DNA of 11,255 bases from Elusimicrobia bacterium RIFCSPHIGHO2_02_FULL_57_9 (lineage in GTDB: Bacteria; Elusimicrobiota; Elusimicrobia; UBA1565; UBA9628): assembly GCA_001800015.1 (NCBI GenBank), contig MGUO01000019.1, forward strand, positions 5,884-17,138, given 5' to 3'. Both the position numbers and the translations under genes were made by a program. Below the pieces are notes generated by a model. The model did no database searches and was not told the DNA's origin. It worked only from the letters and a program-made list of their open reading frames with translations. Positions 6,692-11,255 of this stretch are shown here, in pieces (the stretch's first letter is position 1; every line of letters starts with the position of its first letter).

Positions 6692-8877
6692 CACATTAAA
6701 AACAGCATCTCACGATACTTGGGCATAGGCCAAGTGTTGTCCGGAACCAGGCCTTCCAAGGCGTCGACAGCCTGGCGGATCGGGTCGAAAGAAGGCTTCA
6801 CCTTATGGCAGTAGGCCATGGCCTTCTCCTTCGCGTCATCGGTTTTCTCCGCCGCATCCAAAGCCTTTCGCAAAACGTCGACCCCGCGCTGGGCGGCTTC
6901 GACATGCCCCGAGACTTCTTTTAAAAGCTCGGTTTGCGCCCTGAGCGAACCATCGTTAGGCAAAAGTTCCTTGAGGCCGCGGATGGACTTGATCAGTTGG
7001 TTCTGATATTCCACCGCTGCGGGAATGAACTGGTTGTAAACCATCTCAGCCATGAGCTTGGCCTCGATATCGATATCCTTGGCGTATTTCTCGAGCTTGA
7101 TGTAGTAGCGGGAATGGCTTTCCACCTCGGATAGTACGCCGAGCCTCTCGAACATTTTCAGCGAATCCTTGAGCACGAAGCCTTCCAGGGCCTCGGGGGT
7201 GGTCTTGACATTGGGCAGGCCGCGTTTTTTGGCTTCGGCGGCCCACTCCACAGAGTAGTTGTTGCCCTCGAAACAAACTCCTTTGCTCTGTTTGTAATAT
7301 TTGCGCAAAACCTCGATGACGGCATCCTTGAATTGTCTCTTTCCCTTAAGAGCCGTGTCGATGTCCTTTTTGGTCGAGATGAGCTGGCTGGCCACGATGG
7401 TGTTAAGCACCATGATGGGCAGAGCGTTGTTGAAGGAAGAACCCACCGCGCGGAACTCGAACTTATTGCCGGTGAAGGCGAAAGGCGAAGTGCGGTTTCT
7501 GTCGGTGTTATCGCGCAGGATAGTGGGAATTTTGTCGATTCCGAAAGTCATCCATTCCTGGTCGGTGTCCTTGGTGGTCACGCCCTTTTCCAAGTCCTCG
7601 AGAACCTTGGTCAGCTGCGCGCCTAAAAACACCGACATGATGGCCGGCGGGGCTTCGTTGGCGCCCAGGCGGTGATCATTGCCGGAAGAAGCGATGGAAG
7701 CCCTCAGCAGCAGGGCATTTTCATAAACCGCCTTGATTATGGAAACCAGGAAGATCAGGAATTGCAGGTTGGCATGCGGGGTATCGCCCGGGGTGAGCAG
7801 GTTCTTGCCCGTGTCGGTGCCCAACGACCAGTTATTGTGCTTTCCGCTGCCGTTGATGCCGGCGAAGGGCTTCTCATAGAGCAAGGCCGCCAGCTTGTGC
7901 CGGACCGCCACGCGCTTGAGCACATCCATGACCAGTTGATTATGGTCCACGGCCACGTTGGCCTCCTCGAACACCGGGGCACACTCGAATTGATGGGGAG
8001 CCACCTCGTTATGACGCGTCTTAAGCGGAACACCCAGTTTATAGAGTTCGCTTTCCGCGTCGGTCATAAAGGCGAATATGCGGTCCTTGATGCTGCCGAA
8101 ATAATGGTCCTCGAGCTGCTGGCCCTTGGGCGAGGGCGCGCCGAAAAGGGTGCGCTCGGCTAAAACCAGGTCGGGCCGGCGGCAATAATATTCCCGGTCG
8201 ATCACGAAATATTCCTGCTCGGCGCCCAGCGTCGAAAAAACCTTGGCCACGTCGGACTTGAAATACTTAAGAATGTCCAGAGCGGCCTTGTTGAGGACTT
8301 CTATGGAACGCAGCAGCGGCGTCTTGGTGTCCAGGGACTCGCCGGTGTAGGAGACGAAAATGGTTGGAATGCACAGAGTCGAGCCGCCCGGCGTTTCCAT
8401 GATGAAGGCGGGCGAGGTCGGGTCCCAGGCGGTATAGCCGCGGGCCTCGAAAGTGGCGCGCAAGCCGCCCGACGGAAAGCTGGAAGCGTCCGGCTCGGCC
8501 TGCACCAACTGCTTGCCTGAAAACACTTCCAGCACGCTGCCTTCCCCCATCGGATCGATGAAGCTGTCGTGCTTCTCGGCGGTGGCGCCGGTCATGGGCT
8601 GGAACCAATGGCAGTAGTGAGTCGCGCCCTTGGAAATCGCCCAGGTCTTCATCGCCGAGGCCACGGTATTGGCCACTTCCAAATCGAACCGCTTGCCGCG
8701 CTCAATGGCATCCTGCACCTTGCGGTAAGTGTCCTTGGGAAGCAGCAGCTTCATGGTCTCCGGGCCCAAAACGTTGCAGCCGAAATAATCCGAAATCTTG
8801 GGGGCCGAGGATTTAAGGCCGTTGCCCTGATTTTTCCTAGTCATTTGCGCAACCGCCTCGCGGCGAGCATTTTCCAT
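6691..8877 (-). CDS. glnN: Glutamine synthetase type III
   Basis: ATP-dependent ligation of ammonia to glutamate giving glutamine. At 728 residues it has the length of GSIII rather than the roughly 450-470 of GSI. Characteristic segments are KISDYFGCNVLG (27-38) near the N-terminus, HYCHWFQPMTG (87-97), the metal-binding ...LGAEQEYFVID (217-227), RHNEVAPHQFE (288-298), NGSGKHNNWS (342-351, the ammonium/glutamate loop), and a long helical C-terminal region specific to GSIII. The start ATG has GGAG 7 bases upstream. A 6-bp inverted repeat and a possible promoter lie between it and the divergent hydrolase gene. It heads the minus-strand cluster and its stop overlaps the start of mrp. No PII (glnB) or GOGAT gene is in the window. 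Confidence 0.97.
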   Translation of the reverse strand: MENARREAVAQMTRKNQGNGLKSSAPKISDYFGCNVLGPETMKLLLPKDTYRKVQDAIERGKRFDLEVANTVASAMKTWAISKGATHYCHWFQPMTGATAEKHDSFIDPMGEGSVLEVFSGKQLVQAEPDASSFPSGGLRATFEARGYTAWDPTSPAFIMETPGGSTLCIPTIFVSYTGESLDTKTPLLRSIEVLNKAALDILKYFKSDVAKVFSTLGAEQEYFVIDREYYCRRPDLVLAERTLFGAPSPKGQQLEDHYFGSIKDRIFAFMTDAESELYKLGVPLKTRHNEVAPHQFECAPVFEEANVAVDHNQLVMDVLKRVAVRHKLAALLYEKPFAGINGSGKHNNWSLGTDTGKNLLTPGDTPHANLQFLIFLVSIIKAVYENALLLRASIASSGNDHRLGANEAPPAIMSVFLGAQLTKVLEDLEKGVTTKDTDQEWMTFGIDKIPTILRDNTDRNRTSPFAFTGNKFEFRAVGSSFNNALPIMVLNTIVASQLISTKKDIDTALKGKRQFKDAVIEVLRKYYKQSKGVCFEGNNYSVEWAAEAKKRGLPNVKTTPEALEGFVLKDSLKMFERLGVLSEVESHSRYYIKLEKYAKDIDIEAKLMAEMVYNQFIPAAVEYQNQLIKSIRGLKELLPNDGSLRAQTELLKEVSGHVEAAQRGVDVLRKALDAAEKTDDAKEKAMAYCHKVKPSFDPIRQAVDALEGLVPDNTWPMPKYREMLFLM

Positions 8878-8901
8878 TGGGTTTCTCCATGATGAGGAAA
8901 T

Positions 8902-8917
8902 GCGGGACTCTTCCCGC
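8902..8917. repeat. GC-rich inverted repeat in the glnN leader
   Basis: GCGGGA and TCCCGC form a perfect 6-bp stem around a 4-base loop. It lies between the putative glnN -10 box and its ribosome site, so it would be in the 5' leader as a hairpin, or act as a small operator. It could serve either divergent gene. Confidence 0.4.
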
Positions 8918-8931
8918 TTGCTGACAATGCT

Positions 8932-8937
8932 TATGAT
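8932..8937 (+). promoter_or_regulatory. -10-like element of the hydrolase gene
   Basis: TATGAT, one mismatch from consensus, lies 7 bases before an in-frame ATG (8945). No good -35 is seen. It coincides with the reverse-strand -10 of glnN, so the two promoters would compete for the same site. Confidence 0.3.
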
Positions 8938-8962
8938 ACCAAAGATGCCTCATTGGCGGCAA
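8933..8962 (-). promoter_or_regulatory. Possible glnN promoter
   Basis: On the minus strand TTGCCG (8957-8962), an 18-base spacer, and TATCAT (8933-8938) would start transcription near 8926 and give a leader of about 50 bases. The -35 matches only the TTG part, so activator help may be needed. Its -10 overlaps the -10 proposed for the divergent hydrolase gene. Confidence 0.35.
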
Positions 8963-10096
8963 ATATGCTTGAATCAGCCTGTGACGCGGAAAATATTGCT
9001 CCTGTCGATTTTTTTCCCGTTATCCGCCGGTCCGGCGCCGGCCTGCACCACGTTTTTAATCCCTCAAAGCCGGGAAAAAGTCATGGGGAAAAACTACGAT
9101 TGGACTCATAACGACGGCATGTTGGTCGTGAATAAAAAAAACCTGAAAAAGACCGCGTTGGCGGCCAAGCCGGCGCAATGGGTTTCGCGCTATGGAAGCG
9201 TGACTTTCAACCAGCACGGCAGGGAATTGCCCCTGGGCGGAATCAACGAGGCGGGCCTGGCCGTGGAGGTGATGTGGCTGGATGATTCGAGCCACCCGCC
9301 TGCGGGCCAAGTTCCGCAGGTCAACGAGCTGCAGTGGATTCAGTACCAGCTCGATAATTATTCCAGCGCGGCCGAGCTGGCCGCCAACGCGGACAAAATC
9401 GTCGTGGCCAAGGTCTTCGCCCCGGTTCACTACCTGGCCTGCGATAAAACCGGGGAATGCGCGTCTATCGAATACATCAGCCGGAAACTGCGGGTGCGCG
9501 TCGGCAAGGATCTGTTCGTCAACACCATGGCCAACGATACTTACAACTCATCGACGGCTTTCCTTAGAAACTTCAAAGGCTTCGGCGGCGACCGCGATAT
9601 TCCCTCCGGGGAAGACTCGCTTTCCCGATTCGTGCGGGCCTCATCCCTTGCGAAAAACTATGTCCAACAGAATCCCGCTGAAGAATATGCTTTTGGAATT
9701 TTACAAAGCGTGCATCAAACCGATCCCGAAAAAGCCACCCAGTGGAGCATAGTCTACAGCCTGGCTGCCGGCCACGTCGCCTTCCGCTCCCAAGGAGACT
9801 ACAAACTTCAGACTCTCGCCATTTCCGCTTTTGATTATTCATGCTCCCAACCGGTCAAAACCTTGGAACTAAACCAAGGCTGGTCGGGCGACGTCTCAGG
9901 AAATTTTATCCCTTATACCCGGGCTCTCAACAGGAAGGTGGTCGAACGCGGGCTTAAGGATACGGGCGCCGAGCTTCCCCCGGAGCTCATCGACGAAATC
10001 GCCGCTTATCCGGAATCCGCCATTTGCCTGGAAAACCCGCCCTTGAATCTCTCGTATAAAGTCTCGGTTGACGAAAGCTTCGTTGAAGGGCTATAA
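8945..10096 (+). CDS. Exported linear amide C-N hydrolase (choloylglycine hydrolase family)
   Basis: An Ntn-hydrolase of the CBAH family (bile salt hydrolase / penicillin V acylase relatives), splitting a linear amide bond in an unidentified substrate. A basic TRK followed by ILLLSIFFPLSAG and APA forms a signal peptide. Cleavage after APA would expose the catalytic Cys of CTTFLIPQS (Cys34 from this start) as the N-terminal nucleophile, so export and activation coincide. A lipobox is not evident, since position -3 is Ala. Further family features are GKNYDW, NQHGRELPLGGINEAGLAVEVMWL, NTMANDTYN and WSIVYS. The start is uncertain: ATG 8945 (383 residues, 7 bases after TATGAT), GTG 8981 (371 residues, compact signal peptide), or ATG 8900. 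None has a usable Shine-Dalgarno. The last codons overlap the promoter of the next gene. Confidence 0.88.
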   Translation: MPHWRQICLNQPVTRKILLLSIFFPLSAGPAPACTTFLIPQSREKVMGKNYDWTHNDGMLVVNKKNLKKTALAAKPAQWVSRYGSVTFNQHGRELPLGGINEAGLAVEVMWLDDSSHPPAGQVPQVNELQWIQYQLDNYSSAAELAANADKIVVAKVFAPVHYLACDKTGECASIEYISRKLRVRVGKDLFVNTMANDTYNSSTAFLRNFKGFGGDRDIPSGEDSLSRFVRASSLAKNYVQQNPAEEYAFGILQSVHQTDPEKATQWSIVYSLAAGHVAFRSQGDYKLQTLAISAFDYSCSQPVKTLELNQGWSGDVSGNFIPYTRALNRKVVERGLKDTGAELPPELIDEIAAYPESAICLENPPLNLSYKVSVDESFVEGL

Positions 10097-10097
10097 T
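10068..10097 (+). promoter_or_regulatory. Promoter of the A-type carrier pair
   Basis: TTGACG (10068-10073), an 18-base spacer and a perfect TATAAT (10092-10097) form one of the strongest promoters in the window. It sits inside the 3' end of the hydrolase gene, and TATAAT spans its stop codon. The predicted start (about 10104) falls on the GTG of the downstream gene. Confidence 0.6.
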
Positions 10098-10103
10098 ATA
10101 TTT

Positions 10104-10427
10104 GTGGTCACTTTAACTCCCAACGCCGTTGAAAAAATCAAGTCTTTCCTAGCCGCCGAGAAAAGCGCCAAGGGCAAAAGCCTGCGCATCATGCTCAAGC
10201 CCTCGGGCTGCGCGGGTTATGAATACGCCTTCGGTTTTGACGAAAAAACGGCCGAAGACGCTGTTTTGCCGCAAACCGGATTCGATGTTCTTATCGACAA
10301 CAAAAGCCTCCCGCTTATCGAGAACGCGACCATCGACTACCGCGAGGATTCTCTGGGCTCGGGATTCAAAATATCCAACCCCAAGGAAAAAGGCTCTTGC
10401 GGCTGCGGAAAATCCAAGCAGTTCTAA
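10104..10427 (+). CDS. A-type iron-sulfur carrier (HesB/IscA family), first copy
   Basis: A 107-residue HesB/IscA-type protein that binds Fe-S clusters or iron and passes them to targets. The three invariant cysteines are present: one in KPSGCAGYEY and two in SCGCG near the C-terminus. The GTG start gives MVTLTPNAVEKI, matching the MVTLTPKAAQRV start of the next gene. The frame is open upstream to an ATG at 10068, but that would add hydrolase-overlapping residues unlike the family. Upstream AAGGG is about 13 bases away, too far for a normal ribosome site, while TATAAT is 6 bases away, so leaderless translation is likely. IscA, ErpA and SufA roles cannot be told apart by sequence alone. Confidence 0.9.
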   Translation: MVTLTPNAVEKIKSFLAAEKSAKGKSLRIMLKPSGCAGYEYAFGFDEKTAEDAVLPQTGFDVLIDNKSLPLIENATIDYREDSLGSGFKISNPKEKGSCGCGKSKQF

Positions 10428-10455
10428 TCCCGGCGGCCCTTAAGCCGTTATCGCG

Positions 10456-10779
10456 ATGGTGACACTCACCCCCAAGGCGGCGCAAAGAGTTCAGGCCCTG
10501 GCCCGCAATTTGGGCAAAACCCAGCCTATTCTCCGCGTCAAGGTGGGTTCCGGCGGCTGCTCCGGCATGAGCTATCAATTCGAGATCACCGATCAGCTAG
10601 CCGCCGATGACGTCGTCTTCGAGGGGCACGGCGCCAAGGCCGTGGTGGACCCGCGCTCGGATTTCTTTATCGGCGGCTCCGAAGTGGATTATTACGAAAG
10701 CCTGATGGAATCCGGCTTCAATATCCGAAATCCCCAGGCCAAAAGCACCTGCTCCTGCGGGACCTCGTTTGCCACCTAA
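10456..10779 (+). CDS. A-type iron-sulfur carrier (HesB/IscA family), second copy
   Basis: A 107-residue paralogue of the preceding gene with the ligand cysteines in GGCSGMSYQF and in CSCG at the end. The copies share fold and termini but have clearly diverged inside, so this is not a recent duplication; it may be a division of labour like IscA and ErpA in Escherichia coli. It begins 28 bases after the first copy, probably in one transcript. No Shine-Dalgarno precedes ATG 10456 and I see no separate promoter; an in-frame GTG follows directly at 10459. No strong intrinsic terminator is seen after the stop. Confidence 0.9.
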   Translation: MVTLTPKAAQRVQALARNLGKTQPILRVKVGSGGCSGMSYQFEITDQLAADDVVFEGHGAKAVVDPRSDFFIGGSEVDYYESLMESGFNIRNPQAKSTCSCGTSFAT

Positions 10780-10785
10780 AAATCC

Positions 10786-10848
10786 CTAGAAAATCCTGTC
10801 GCCGAGCAGCGAGACGGTCGCAACCAAAATTAAGGAGAACATCATCAT
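10786..10848 (-). CDS. 20-residue hydrophobic micropeptide (unrecognised)
   Basis: ATG at 10846-10848 is the first of three successive ATG codons and is preceded by a perfect AGGAGG with a 6-base spacer. The 20-codon ORF encodes MMMFSLILVATVSLLG followed by DRIF and a TAG stop. Residues 4-16 are almost wholly hydrophobic, enough for one short membrane span, with Asp-Arg near the C-terminus. It resembles KdpF-type or MgrB-type micropeptides only in size and hydrophobicity; I recognise no homologue. It lies downstream of the response regulator gene on the same strand and below three 11-bp-phased repeats, which supports a regulated gene. A leader peptide or a chance ORF remains possible. Confidence 0.5.
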   Translation of the reverse strand: MMMFSLILVATVSLLGDRIF

Positions 10849-10907
10849 AAGCTACCTCCTGATTCTCTTAATCCTGCTTTAAGGGTAATATCCCGGAATA
10901 ATGAAGG

Positions 10908-10935
10908 AGTGATGCGGCGGTGAATTTAAGGTGAA
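10908..10935 (-). promoter_or_regulatory. Three 11-bp-phased direct repeats, probable OmpR/PhoB-type operator
   Basis: On the plus strand AGTGAT (10908), GGTGAA (10919) and GGTGAA (10930) start exactly 11 bases apart, sharing GTGA in each (TCAC on the minus strand). Direct repeats one helical turn apart are the usual binding sites of OmpR/PhoB-family dimers. They begin 19 bases downstream of the regulator's stop and lie 60-87 bases upstream of the micropeptide ATG. The -10 of the controlled promoter is not obvious; TATTAC about 17 bases past the repeats is the best candidate. Confidence 0.45.
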
Positions 10936-10954
10936 GGAGGCGGATCGGATCGAA

Positions 10955-11255
10955 TCAGCCGTCGGCGAATTTATAGCCTAGATTAACGACGGCCTGTATC
11001 TTTTCACCGGGGAGGCCCAGCTTCTTGCGCAGGTTCTTGATATGCTGTTTGAGCGTTTCGCTTGTCGCCATGGAATTATAGCCCCAAACGCAGTCCAGCA
11101 GATGCTGCCGGCTGAGAACCCTTCCTTTTGCCTGCAGCAGAACGGTCAGCAGATCGAATTCCTTGGGGCTGAGCTTGACGTCCTTGCCTTGGTATAAGAC
11201 CGTGTGCTTATCCAGGTCCAACACGACATCGCCGGCGTGAATGACACGGCGGGGA
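10955..11255 (-). CDS. OmpR/PhoB-family response regulator, DNA-binding half
   Basis: About 99 C-terminal residues of a response regulator whose receiver domain lies beyond the right edge; the frame stays open to the last base. The segment is a complete winged-helix effector domain: beta-hairpin start (GDVVLDLDKHTVLYQG), LSPKEFDLLTVLLQAKGRVLSRQHLLDCVWG, then the recognition helix region SETLKQHIKNLRKKLG, and the wing ending VVNLGYKF. The wing has VVN where VRG is usual. No histidine kinase is in view, so the signal is unknown. The nearest downstream elements are the 11-bp repeats and the micropeptide ORF, which are plausible targets. Confidence 0.9.
   Translation of the reverse strand, partial: PRRVIHAGDVVLDLDKHTVLYQGKDVKLSPKEFDLLTVLLQAKGRVLSRQHLLDCVWGYNSMATSETLKQHIKNLRKKLGLPGEKIQAVVNLGYKFADG

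Noticed and set aside
8900..8944. Upstream ATG at 8900 as the hydrolase start
   Set aside because: AGGA lies one base before the ATG, too close for a ribosome site. The added residues are not signal-peptide-like, and the start would fall upstream of the proposed -10 box.
10780..10830. Possible terminator after the second A-type carrier
   Set aside because: Only a 4-bp TCGC/GCGA pairing without a T-run was found, too weak to call.

Overview
The window is a dense bacterial chromosomal segment of moderately high GC with housekeeping and metabolic genes. I found no rRNA, tRNA, CRISPR array, insertion sequence or phage gene. The gene set (type III glutamine synthetase, fused formiminotransferase-cyclodeaminase, PilZ protein, exported Ntn-hydrolase, OmpR-type regulator) fits a Gram-negative member of a poorly cultured phylum; Elusimicrobiota or a similar lineage is a guess from gene content, not a demonstrated placement. 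No gap between genes exceeds about 110 bases.

Layout, left to right. A PilZ (c-di-GMP receptor) gene runs off the left edge on the minus strand behind a near-consensus sigma70-type promoter. Next, also on minus, are the bifunctional ftcD gene, with its own promoter and an adjoining 20-bp perfect palindrome, and a SAM-dependent methyltransferase. A plus-strand retropepsin-like aspartic protease follows, and its 3' tail overlaps the end of an aldehyde dehydrogenase gene on the opposite strand. From 8877 down to 3050 there is a compact minus-strand cluster: glnN, mrp, peroxiredoxin, HAD phosphatase, aldehyde dehydrogenase. Junctions are overlapping or very short, apart from a 13-bp-stem hairpin between the peroxiredoxin and HAD genes. 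Divergent from glnN, on plus, are an exported choloylglycine-hydrolase-family amidase and two tandem A-type Fe-S carrier proteins. At the right edge, on minus, are the DNA-binding half of an OmpR/PhoB-family response regulator and, just downstream of it, a 20-codon hydrophobic ORF with a perfect Shine-Dalgarno sequence.

Functional themes: nitrogen and one-carbon metabolism (glnN, ftcD), Fe-S cluster handling (mrp and two A-type carriers), and peroxide/aldehyde detoxification plus phosphate-ester clean-up (peroxiredoxin, ALDH, HAD).

Two observations deserve most attention. First, several genes without a Shine-Dalgarno sequence have a -10-like hexamer only 6-9 nt before the start codon, as expected for leaderless mRNAs, while neighbouring genes have good Shine-Dalgarno sites. 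Second, three GTGA repeats with an exact 11-bp period lie between the OmpR-type regulator gene and the 20-residue hydrophobic ORF. This is the geometry of an OmpR/PhoB-family operator and suggests a regulated membrane micropeptide.
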